From positions 1 to 9,306 of the forward strand of contig JAITAZ010000221.1 of NCBI GenBank assembly GCA_031283825.1: DNA of 9,306 bases. The letters are read 5' to 3'. The first letter of the stretch is position 1, and each line of letters opens with the position of its first letter. This DNA is from Planctomycetaceae bacterium. GTDB lineage: Bacteria; Planctomycetota; Planctomycetia; Pirellulales; Thermoguttaceae. The position numbers and the translations under genes were made by a program. Positions 1 to 6,596 of this stretch are shown here, piece by piece. The notes under the pieces are model-generated. The model saw nothing but the letters and a program-made list of their open reading frames with translations, was not told where the DNA came from and ran no database searches.

Positions 1-170
1 ATATAAAAAATGGTGAATAGTCCATTGATATGTGTTGTTGTTATATTAGTTATAAAATACCTCTAATAATTCGGAATTATGAACGGATGTTACGCACTTG
101 CTGCGAGTTTTATTTTTTAGTTAGCGACATTCTGGGCTAAATAAAATTGCATTTAAATTATTACGAAATT

Positions 171-404
171 GTAACTGTTCACAGTATTTTTAAAAACCAT
201 ATTATTTTTTGGGGGGACATTGGGGACAAAGGGGACACTGGGGACACACTAATTTAAAAAACGTGATTAACGACTCAAAAGAAAAAAACAGCTTTTAACA
301 AAGAGAAATTTTTTTCTTTAAATTTTGTCCCCCACCGAGCCATCAATCCCAGATTTTAAACAAGAATGTTTTCTTTGTACCCTTAAAAAACCATGAACGG
401 TTGC
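171..404. repeat. Intergenic inverted-repeat element A (MITE-like), downstream of rnr
   Basis: The ends are imperfect inverted repeats of about 22 nt. The left end starts GTAACTGTTCACAG and runs into TTTTTAA. The right end, read on the minus strand, starts GCAACCGTTCATGG and runs into TTTTTTAA. Internal blocks match the element at 2998-3158 in the same order: GGGACATTGGGG, then TGATTAA followed by GACTCAA, then GATTT-AAACAA, then CCCTTAAAAAA. That shows the two are relatives. The element contains a four-run G-tract (separate entry) and a TGTCCCCC at about 327-334 that could pair with it. I find no credible gene anywhere in 1-411. Positions 1-170 are AT-rich and hold only ATGTTACGCACTTGCTGC (87-104), which resembles the end of the element at 4902-5004. 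Calling this a non-autonomous mobile element is an inference. Confidence 0.6.
213..248 (+). repeat. Four tandem 9-bp GGGGACANN repeats; putative G-quadruplex
   Basis: Four consecutive 9-bp units read GGGGACATT, GGGGACAAA, GGGGACACT and GGGGACACA, and two further G residues precede the first. The G runs are at 211-216, 222-225, 231-234 and 240-243, separated by loops of exactly five bases. This satisfies the usual intramolecular G-quadruplex pattern. The G-rich strand is the plus strand, opposite to rnr transcription, so any rnr read-through transcript would carry the C-rich version. The repeat lies inside element A about 165 bp past the rnr stop codon. The motif is visible directly; folding or function in the cell is not shown. 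Confidence 0.7.
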
Positions 405-411
405 TTGTTTT

Positions 412-2922
412 TTAATCTTTTAATTTTGCTTTTGAGAGGTTTGATTTTATTCTTTTTACCATTCTGAAATCAATTTGTCTTGAGTCGAAATCGGCACGTA
501 TTACTTCTACTAATAGTTTGTCGCCTATTTTTAAGACGTTGTTTTGACGTAAACCTACCAACGTTTTTGTGTCTCGCTGGAATCTGTAAATGTCGTCAGT
601 TAAGCCTTCAACCCTGACTAATCCCTCCGCAGGAATCTCCGTTCCTATCACAAAAATTCCATAAGATTCCACATTCGTTATCAACGCCTCCAACTTTTCA
701 CCAATTCTTCGACTCATATAATCAATCAACTTTAATTTCTTTAATTCCCGCTCGGCTTCTTCTGCTCTTTGCTCTCTGTCGCTACAATGCTCGCCTAATA
801 GAACTAACTCGCGCATGTCCGGTTTCACATTTACGCCGTCCAAAATCTCATCCAATAACCGATGTATCGCAACATCAGGATAACGCCTTATCGGAGACGT
901 AAAATGACAATAACACTTCGACGCTAACGCATAATGCCCCTCCGACTCCGGCGAATACACCGCCTTCTGCATCGACCTCAAAAGAGAAATATTCACCGCA
1001 TACTCCTGAGACGTTCCCCGTACCGTGTCCAATAACCTCTGAATAATAAACCTGTCCCGATACAAATCATCCGCCCGCAAATTAGCAATCTCAAGCGTTC
1101 TTACAAAATTCGTAAACCCTCGCAACTTTCTCTCCGACGGTCCGCTATGAATCCTCCGCAAAAATAAAATATGTCTCGCATAAATGAACTCCGCCACCGC
1201 CTCATTCGCCGCAAGCATACACTCCTCAATTAAACGATTCGAATCATAATAAGGATAAACCCTCGCCCCAATCACAACGCCATTGTCGTCAAGCTCAATT
1301 TTCGTTTCAGGAATGTCCAACTCAAGCGAACCGCGTGCAAATCGCTTGCGTCGAAGAATCAACGTGAACTCATGCAACTCCCGCAACAACTCGCAAACAT
1401 CAGAACGCCATCGACCCGAAAATTTATCCGGCGAATCAAAAAACTCTTGAACCTCGTCATAATTAAAACGCTGAACACTGCGAATCGCCGAACGATAAAC
1501 TTCCGTATTCACACGAACTCCATCCGGCGTAAACTCAATAAAAACCGACTTCGTAAATCGTATCTTGTCCGGCTGCAACGACGCAAGCGCATTCGATAAA
1601 ACTTCCGGCAACATCGGAATTACGCGATCCGGCAAATAAACACTTGTCGCCCGATCTTTCGCCTCCTTGTCCAACGAAGACATTTTCGTTACAAAAAAAG
1701 TTACGTCGGCAATATGAACCCCAAGTTGAACGTTTCCATTATCCAATCGTTTAAATGAAACGGCGTCGTCAAAGTCTCGCGCGTCTGCCGGATCAATCGT
1801 GATAATAATCTCATTCGTCAAGTCAAGACGATTCATCGACGACAACTTCTCGGCGATTTGTTTCTTTGCGGATTTACTCGATATTGAATCTTCTGGAAAT
1901 AACTTGAAGAATTTCTCGACTTCGTTTCTTGCCGCCGTAAGAGCCGATTCGTTAAAATATTCCGGCAAGTCAAACTGACGCATAATCAGAAGCGAGTCTA
2001 AACCCGGAACGCCGTGAGAACCTAAAACTTCTACTATCACAGCTTCGCCGTCGTTGTGAGGAGTAGGGAATTTTACCATCTCGACAACAACTTTATCGCC
2101 GTTGCAAGCCGACGACGATAAAGCGTCGCCGACAGGAATACGACGCTTAAAAATCGAACCGTCAATTTGAACAAAAGCCCAGTCGTTAGAAATGACGTAA
2201 GTACCAACAAAACGATTCGACGCCCTTTCGATAATTTTTACAATTCGACCTCTCATTTTATGTTCGTCAGGTGCGGCGTCGAAATCGGAATTTTGTTTTT
2301 TGCGATTCTTTTTTCGCTTCTTTTTTTCGAGATAATAATTTTGTTCGCGATATTTTTCTCTGTCTCTGCCCATAATTTCGACAGCAACAGTATCGCCGGA
2401 GGCGGCGTCTTTTGTCCAATGCGCCGGAATAAATACGTCGTCAGCCGGAAGATCGTCGCCGGACGCGGAGGTGCGAGGTCGAACAAATCCAATACCGGAA
2501 GGACGACGTTGAAAGCGTCCGGTGATCAGATGTTTAGAGACAAGGTCAGAGTCGAAGTCGGAGATGTCTTTGTTGATGTTGACGTTGTCGATGTCGTCGA
2601 ATTTAGAGTCGGAATTTTTACGAGCAGAGTTTGAAGATTGACTCGATTGACTTGACCGTTTCGGCTTGTTTGATTTATTCTGTTTATCTGATTTTTTTGA
2701 TTTGCTAGATTGTTTTTTTGACGCTGGAATGACGTAATGTTTTTTATCGTATTCTAATTCTCCATCTGACGTCATTTTTGCGATAAGTTGTCTCAACGAT
2801 GAAAGATCTTTTCGCGAAAGATTGAGAATGTCGATAAATTCTTTTGTTTTAGCAGGACTATAATTTGGATGAGAGATTATTTTCAAAATCTCTGATCGAA
2901 TTGCATTATGAGGAAATGACAT
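412..2922 (-). CDS. rnr: Ribonuclease R (RNB-family 3'-5' exoribonuclease)
   Basis: Processive, hydrolytic 3'-5' exoribonuclease of the RNase II/RNB family. RNase R degrades structured RNAs and acts in RNA quality control and rRNA/mRNA turnover in the cytoplasm. The 836-residue product compares with 813 in E. coli. Order of domains: winged-helix-like N-terminus (about 4-65), a Lys/Ser/Asn-rich then Asp-rich linker (about 68-126), two cold-shock OB domains (about 130-221 and 224-301), RNB catalytic domain (about 366-691), S1 domain (about 741-821) and a short basic tail. The catalytic motif IDPADARDFDDAVS supplies the metal-binding aspartates (D377, D383, D385, D386), and the RNB signature CHFTSPIRRYPDVAIHR lies near 672-688. 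A basic run KKKRKKNRKK (about 200-209) interrupts the first cold-shock domain. I chose the ATG at 2920-2922, where the MSFPHN homology-like N-terminus begins. A TTG at 2962-2964 would add 14 residues. Neither has a clear ribosome-binding site. The gene stands alone, with repeat elements on both sides. Confidence 0.96.
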   Translation of the reverse strand: MSFPHNAIRSEILKIISHPNYSPAKTKEFIDILNLSRKDLSSLRQLIAKMTSDGELEYDKKHYVIPASKKQSSKSKKSDKQNKSNKPKRSSQSSQSSNSARKNSDSKFDDIDNVNINKDISDFDSDLVSKHLITGRFQRRPSGIGFVRPRTSASGDDLPADDVFIPAHWTKDAASGDTVAVEIMGRDREKYREQNYYLEKKKRKKNRKKQNSDFDAAPDEHKMRGRIVKIIERASNRFVGTYVISNDWAFVQIDGSIFKRRIPVGDALSSSACNGDKVVVEMVKFPTPHNDGEAVIVEVLGSHGVPGLDSLLIMRQFDLPEYFNESALTAARNEVEKFFKLFPEDSISSKSAKKQIAEKLSSMNRLDLTNEIIITIDPADARDFDDAVSFKRLDNGNVQLGVHIADVTFFVTKMSSLDKEAKDRATSVYLPDRVIPMLPEVLSNALASLQPDKIRFTKSVFIEFTPDGVRVNTEVYRSAIRSVQRFNYDEVQEFFDSPDKFSGRWRSDVCELLRELHEFTLILRRKRFARGSLELDIPETKIELDDNGVVIGARVYPYYDSNRLIEECMLAANEAVAEFIYARHILFLRRIHSGPSERKLRGFTNFVRTLEIANLRADDLYRDRFIIQRLLDTVRGTSQEYAVNISLLRSMQKAVYSPESEGHYALASKCYCHFTSPIRRYPDVAIHRLLDEILDGVNVKPDMRELVLLGEHCSDREQRAEEAERELKKLKLIDYMSRRIGEKLEALITNVESYGIFVIGTEIPAEGLVRVEGLTDDIYRFQRDTKTLVGLRQNNVLKIGDKLLVEVIRADFDSRQIDFRMVKRIKSNLSKAKLKD

Positions 2923-2997
2923 GATAAAAATAAAAATTGTAGGAGTGAAGTTATCCGCTCGCAAATTATTAAATTATTTGCGCGGTTACAAGGAATC

Positions 2998-3158
2998 GTA
3001 AACTATTCAGTCGCAGTATTTTTTTAATGGACTAAAGGGACATTGGGGGTTAAACTGATTAAAAAGACTCAAGAGCGGCATCTTTTGAGTCTTTAATTTC
3101 CGATTTCAAACAACGACGTCCCTTATGTCCCTTAAAAAAAACGCGACTGAATATTTAC
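2998..3158. repeat. Intergenic inverted-repeat element B (MITE-like)
   Basis: About 160 bp lying between the LarA-like gene and rnr. The left end (2998-3027) carries ACTATTCAGTCGCAG and TTTTTTTAA. The right end (3132-3158) is its inverted counterpart, with TTAAAAAAAACGCGACTGAA. Nested inside are a perfect 9-bp inverted pair, AAGGGACAT (3035-3043) and ATGTCCCTT (3125-3133), and a central hairpin at 3063-3094. The whole element can therefore fold on itself. The sequence TTACAAAAATTTA overlaps and extends past the right end (3155-3167), and the same 13-mer flanks both sides of element D. No open reading frame of note lies inside, so any movement would need a transposase supplied from elsewhere. 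That last point is inference. Confidence 0.65.
3063..3094 (-). terminator. Hairpin terminator candidate for the LarA-like gene
   Basis: A 13-bp stem pairs AAAGACTCAAGAG (3063-3075) with CTTTTGAGTCTTT (3082-3094), with one G-U pair, around a 6-nt loop. Read on the minus strand, the stem is followed by a run of five T residues that includes its base, then AATC. It starts about 120 nt past the LarA-like stop codon and about 140 nt before the rnr start. It forms the centre of repeat element B, so the terminator may have arrived with the repeat. The stem is only moderately GC-rich, so its efficiency is uncertain. Confidence 0.45.
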
Positions 3159-3216
3159 AAAAATTTATTATTTTTAGAAATTGTTCCTTGAAAAATCTCC
3201 TTAAAGAATAGCATTG

Positions 3217-4500
3217 CTATTTCAACCTTTCAGCAGTTGACCATAGACCAGCAGACGGAGTACTTATAAAATAAATTTCTTCACCGTCAGGTAAGATATT
3301 AAATCCATTTTTTAATTTATTCGGGTCATATCGCTTTATCGTTTCTTTATAATCAGCATATCCGAAATTAACCAAATTCATGTCCTCTTTTGCAATACAT
3401 CCGGGCGCATAAACAATATTAAAACGTCCCTCCGACGAACCATGAATCAAATGAGCTGTTCCAACCGCTAAATCTTTTAAATCTCCATTGTCTGGACATT
3501 CTCTGTATAATTTCATTACTTTTTCCGTTCCGACATATCCATACTTTCGAATCAAATTATCAATCTCAACTTGCTCGCCAAATCTTTTTAAGCCTGGTGC
3601 AATTATCAACAACTCTCCGCCGTCCGCCATCGCCTTTCTTGTACGATAAATAGCCTTGTTCGCAACCCACGTACTGTAAAACTCATCGCCCTGCATAACC
3701 GCAACAACCTTTTTCAACGGCGGCGTTACCGTAATATTCTGTTTCTGCGACGCCCTCGCTGCCGCAAGATACGTCTCAACATCGTCGCCCGCATAAACCC
3801 CAGAATGAATCAACTCGCCCGCAGAATTATAAGACATCACCACCTGAAAATACGCATCCGGCAAACTACCCAGAAACTCCAACTCCGCCTTGTTATAACA
3901 CGCCCGAAGAGGCGTCGTCAACACGCCAAGATTATTCTCTATCCCGCAACACGCCGCCATCAAATGAGACGCGCATATCATCTCCTTACCGCCAAGTCCA
4001 ATAAAATAATTCTTATTGTGATTCGCAAATCCCAAAACCTCATGCGGCACCACATGACCAATATTTAGAATCAAATCCCATTTCTCGTCAAATAATCTAT
4101 GATTCAACGCAACTGGAATCGCCCAATCCGCCTTGCCGTTAGAAATCTCCTTGACAAAATCAGCAGAAATTTCGCCGACTTTTTTAGAATCCGCCCTCCA
4201 ATCATGCTTGTAAATCCTCTCCTCCGGCACTGACCCAAACATCCATCTGTTCTGCTCCGGCGTATGAGGAACATGTTGACCAAGCGTCGGAATTAAGACT
4301 ACTTCAGCATCCTTTGAAAATATTTTGTACAACTCCTCCGTAATATACCCCGCGCCGCTATGCGCACGAGTTATATCAGGCGGCAACAACAAAACACGCT
4401 TCGGATTTCTACATATCCGCTCACGAGCAGATTCCGCAAAACGAATCGCTAGATTTATAACGTCTTGCTTTTGTAACGCTCTTTCTTCTTGAAACCACAT
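3217..4500 (-). CDS. LarA-family (lactate racemase-like, DUF2088) protein
   Basis: A 427-residue protein of the LarA superfamily, whose founding member is the nickel-pincer-nucleotide lactate racemase. Members racemise or epimerise alpha-hydroxy acids. Cytoplasmic, with no signal peptide. Key residues align by spacing with Lactobacillus LarA: PPDITR (D42, R45; LarA D72, R75), GQHVPHTPEQ (H76; LarA H108), and VVPHEVLGFANHNK, where H153 and K163 are ten residues apart like H174 and the cofactor-bearing K184. Further along, YRTRKAM keeps the lysine (K289; LarA K298), while R286 occupies the place of the LarA glutamine Q295. The C-terminal AHLIHGSSEGRF (349-360) is typical of this clade as I remember it. 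The ATG at 4498-4500 starts MWFQEE, as in related proteins, with a weak GAGA eight bases upstream. No larB, larC or larE cofactor gene lies nearby. Substrate unknown; lactate itself is not implied. The stop is TAG. Confidence 0.85.
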   Translation of the reverse strand: MWFQEERALQKQDVINLAIRFAESARERICRNPKRVLLLPPDITRAHSGAGYITEELYKIFSKDAEVVLIPTLGQHVPHTPEQNRWMFGSVPEERIYKHDWRADSKKVGEISADFVKEISNGKADWAIPVALNHRLFDEKWDLILNIGHVVPHEVLGFANHNKNYFIGLGGKEMICASHLMAACCGIENNLGVLTTPLRACYNKAELEFLGSLPDAYFQVVMSYNSAGELIHSGVYAGDDVETYLAAARASQKQNITVTPPLKKVVAVMQGDEFYSTWVANKAIYRTRKAMADGGELLIIAPGLKRFGEQVEIDNLIRKYGYVGTEKVMKLYRECPDNGDLKDLAVGTAHLIHGSSEGRFNIVYAPGCIAKEDMNLVNFGYADYKETIKRYDPNKLKNGFNILPDGEEIYFISTPSAGLWSTAERLK

Positions 4501-4604
4501 AATTTATCTCGCTTGAATTTTCAGTTAAATTCGCCCGCTTGACTATCAGAACGCAGGCTTTACGCTTTCAAGCTATCGAATTTCATTTTTTTAATTGGTT
4601 ATCG

Positions 4605-4679
4605 TTACAAAAATTTATAACTATTCAACAGATATTTGTAAGAATAATTCAACGACGACTGAATAATTACAAAAATTTA
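4605..4679. repeat. Short degenerate inverted-repeat element D with 13-bp flanking direct repeats
   Basis: A core of about 50 bp has ends AACTATTCAACAG (4619-4631) and CGACGACTGAATAATTAC (4653-4670). Read on the minus strand the second becomes GTAATTATTCAGTCGTCG, so the two are related inverted ends and match those of elements B and C. Perfect 13-bp direct copies of TTACAAAAATTTA lie on either side (4605-4617 and 4667-4679). They could be a target-site duplication. However, the same 13-mer also sits at the right edge of element B, so it may instead be part of the element end or a preferred target. The right copy lies directly beside the 3' end of tRNA-Gln. Confidence 0.5.
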
Positions 4680-4688
4680 CAAAAAAAA

Positions 4689-4760
4689 TTACCCGGCAAG
4701 GATTCGAACCTTGGATTAGGGAACCAAAATCCCTTGTGTTACCAATTACACCACCGGGTA
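4689..4760 (-). tRNA. trnQ: tRNA-Gln (anticodon TTG)
   Basis: Read on the minus strand this gives a complete 72-nt cloverleaf. The acceptor stem is TACCCGG with CCGGGTA and discriminator A. The D arm is GTGTAATTGGTAACAC. The anticodon stem AGGGA/TCCCT encloses the loop TTTTGGT, so the anticodon is TTG, reading CAA and CAG as glutamine. The variable region is short, and the T arm is CAAGG-TTCGAAT-CCTTG. The U1-A72 first pair is typical of bacterial glutamine tRNAs. The 3' CCA is not encoded and must be added after transcription. Eight T residues follow the discriminator base immediately, which may help end transcription. It is a single tRNA gene, not part of a cluster. Confidence 0.97.
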
Positions 4761-4790
4761 ATCAACGCATAAACGAAAAATTTCACGCAT

Positions 4791-4825
4791 ATTTTATACG
4801 AATCGTTCTGCATTGTTAAGGTCAA
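4791..4825 (-). promoter_or_regulatory. Candidate promoter for tRNA-Gln
   Basis: Minus-strand sequence upstream of the tRNA contains TATAAAAT (complement of 4791-4798) as the -10 region. A TTAACA (4814-4819) lies 17 bases upstream if TAAAAT is used, or 15 if TATAAA is used. A TTGACC (4820-4825) lies 21 bases from TATAAA, which is too far for a standard pairing. Transcription would begin about 20-25 bases before the mature tRNA 5' end. This is consensus matching only. Confidence 0.4.
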
Positions 4826-4901
4826 TATGATAACATAACTTTTCAACTGTTGCAGGGGGGGAGTCAACGGAAAAAAATCAAAGACAGAGCGAAATAATAA
4901 A

Positions 4902-5004
4902 TCATGTTACGCAGTAGTTGTCCGTCAGTAGGCGTTTATTGATCAGATAGGCGGTAATAGATCAGGTCGCCTACCTGATCTGGGGCAACAAGTGCGTAAT
5001 ATGA
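4902..5004. repeat. Structured repeat with inverted ends and alternative internal hairpins
   Basis: The ends are 22-nt inverted repeats with 18 identities: TCATGTTACGCAGTAGTTGT at the left, and the complement of 4983-5004, starting TCATATTACGCACTTGTTG, at the right. Inside, two direct 19-bp units begin TAGGCG and end GATCAGA or GATCAGG (about 4929-4966). They are followed by an inverted copy, CGCCTACCTGATCT. The best local hairpin is a perfect 9-bp stem, AGATCAGGT with ACCTGATCT, around the loop CGCCT (4959-4981). The GTAGGCG/CGCCTAC pairing is a competing alternative. It sits just past the stop codon of the DUF6786-like gene. No T-tract follows, so it is not a classic terminator. The rest of 4761-5036 shows only the tRNA promoter candidate and a 7-G run at 4855-4861. 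Confidence 0.55.
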
Positions 5005-5036
5005 GTTACAAATATTCTACGGAATAATTTACCTCT

Positions 5037-6455
5037 TTATCTTAATATTTTTTCGTAGGTTTTCTCATAGTTGACGCCTAACGATTCGTTTACGATGAAC
5101 GATAACGTTTGATTGTCCGCGTTAATGTGAAGCGTATGCTGATGATGAGATAAAACCTCGCCCCGACTTAACTCATGCGCAGATGAAAATACATCAAACT
5201 CACAATATCTAGAACTCATATCCTCGTCTGATTTGTCAATATCAACGCCCCTATTGTAAACTCTAACAACCTCGCCTGAATACATTGAATTAAAATCTAT
5301 ATTGTCGTTTGACGTTTTTTCTCTCTTGATCCCTCTTCCCAATTCTCTTTCTATTTTTTTCACGATCTCGCCGTTTCGCTGATAAACCTCATTGTTACGC
5401 GTACTCACAAAATCAACTCCAGAACCAGAAGGAAAATCATCGCCGCCCTCATCCTCTTTAATTACCTCCGTCTCAAAAAACGCATTGCTTAAATAATCAC
5501 AATCCCTCGCATACTTCGGCAAATTAAACGAAATCAACGTTAAATTACCATCGCGAAAATCCACCGAACCAAGAAAAGACATCGCCCTACTCCGAGATAT
5601 GCCAACCTGACAACGCCGCTTACTGTCCGCTCGAAGCAATACCGCCTGCGGTAACTTCCGCAATTGACTATGAGGCGCAAGATCAAAAAAATCTACCCCA
5701 AAACTCGGACCCAACTCAATCTCCTGCCCCTCGCGAAACGGAATTATCGCAACCGAATCCACTCCAGTATTCAACATACTTTTTATCTTTATCGATACTA
5801 AACCGCAATCTTTAATAAGCGTATCGCCGCGATTCACAATCGTATTACTCGTCTGATACGCAACATAAGACGCATCTATCTGCTCCAACGATACCGCAAC
5901 GCTATGTCCAAAAATCTCAGCTATCTCGTCTAACTCCATCAATCGAACTATTCGCGATACGTCAAAATTAAACTTCGTGCCAACAACATTACTAAAATTA
6001 ACAGAACGACGCATCCGAATCTCCGGATCCGGCGGTTCAGAATCCGTTATGAACTTTCCCTCCGTAAATCCCCGCAACGATAATTCGTCTAGTCCTAGCT
6101 CTAATCCCGACGCTAATCCCGACGACTTGACCCCAACCACAGAATCACCCGCGCCTTTATGATAAATACTAAATACACCGCAATCAGGCGAAAGAGAAAA
6201 TTGATCCTCGCCGCCATAAAATTCAAATAAACGACCAGAATCCAAATTAGAACTAATATCCATTCCACTTTCCAATTTGTCTATCTCGCGAACATTCACA
6301 AGACCAAAACTATAACCATCCAACCCATCGCAACTACTCGTCATCACACGACCATGCCAATCAGGACAGATCGCAATCCTACCGCCAAGCTGATTACACA
6401 ACTCTATCACTCGCGTCCGCGATGCAAGATAATTCAACGCTTCTCGGTATGCCAA
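5037..6455 (-). CDS. DUF6786-like protein of unknown function
   Basis: A 472-residue protein that I recognise by motif order as DUF6786-like, a family I associate with Planctomycetota and related phyla; its biochemical role is not known to me. Visible motifs: WHGRVMTSS (33-41) followed by DGYSFGLVN (46-54), FYGGEDQFSLSPDCGVFSIY (79-98), the mid-section SVNFSNVVGTKFNFDVSRIV (151-170), IELGPSFGVDFF (246-257), and a His-rich HHQHTLHI near the C-terminus (437-444). No signal peptide or membrane segment is visible. Two stretches look inserted relative to the family as I remember it: a Gly/Ser/Leu-rich loop at about 104-135, which includes an exact 12-bp tandem duplication in the DNA, and a charged region at about 333-392. 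The start is TTG (6453-6455). It is the only start candidate before the in-frame upstream stop, and the next ATG would remove WHGRV. No Shine-Dalgarno sequence is seen. Stop TAA. The family call is from memory; a profile search would settle it. Confidence 0.75.
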   Translation of the reverse strand: MAYREALNYLASRTRVIELCNQLGGRIAICPDWHGRVMTSSCDGLDGYSFGLVNVREIDKLESGMDISSNLDSGRLFEFYGGEDQFSLSPDCGVFSIYHKGAGDSVVGVKSSGLASGLELGLDELSLRGFTEGKFITDSEPPDPEIRMRRSVNFSNVVGTKFNFDVSRIVRLMELDEIAEIFGHSVAVSLEQIDASYVAYQTSNTIVNRGDTLIKDCGLVSIKIKSMLNTGVDSVAIIPFREGQEIELGPSFGVDFFDLAPHSQLRKLPQAVLLRADSKRRCQVGISRSRAMSFLGSVDFRDGNLTLISFNLPKYARDCDYLSNAFFETEVIKEDEGGDDFPSGSGVDFVSTRNNEVYQRNGEIVKKIERELGRGIKREKTSNDNIDFNSMYSGEVVRVYNRGVDIDKSDEDMSSRYCEFDVFSSAHELSRGEVLSHHQHTLHINADNQTLSFIVNESLGVNYEKTYEKILR

Positions 6456-6513
6456 AATATTAAATCTAAAGTTAAAGGATTAAGGGAAAGGGAAGAATTT
6501 CGGAATTGTTTTT

Positions 6514-6586
6514 TTAACTATTCTGTTGTCGTATTTTTTTAAATGACGTAAGGAATATTAAAAAAATACTACGACTGAATATTTAC
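6514..6586. repeat. Short inverted-repeat element C (hairpin), upstream of the DUF6786-like gene
   Basis: Two 29-nt arms, 6514-6542 and 6558-6586, are inverted repeats with 24 of 29 positions matching, separated by 15 nt. The right arm contains ACTACGACTGAATATTTAC and matches the ends of elements B and D. The long T/A run TTTTTTTAA is also shared. It could form a stable hairpin of about 29 bp in either strand. It lies about 60 bp upstream of the TTG start at 6455, inside the presumed promoter region of that gene. I see no clear -35/-10 pair in 6456-6513. Confidence 0.6.
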
Positions 6587-6596
6587 CAAAATAAAA

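Noticed and set aside
10..66. 18-codon frame with a hydrophobic peptide at the left edge
   Set aside because: No ribosome-binding site and no conserved feature; expected by chance in AT-rich DNA.
211..248. CRISPR-like array from the regular 9-bp units
   Set aside because: The units are directly adjacent with no spacers and are far too short for CRISPR repeats.
300..319. AT-only hairpin as the rnr terminator
   Set aside because: The stem of about 8-9 bp has almost no G-C pairs and the loop is tiny, so it is unlikely to end transcription.
2167..2634. 155-codon plus-strand open frame inside rnr
   Set aside because: It is antisense to the cold-shock and linker region of a well-supported gene, and the hydrophobic run is the complement of the Lys-rich segment.
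4539..4772. 77-codon plus-strand open frame
   Set aside because: It covers the antisense of tRNA-Gln and element D; its GKDSNLGL-type peptide is the usual artefact of translating an antisense tRNA.
4959..4981. Rho-independent terminator for the DUF6786-like gene
   Set aside because: The 9-bp stem is good, but no T-tract follows on the minus strand, so it is recorded as part of a structured repeat instead.
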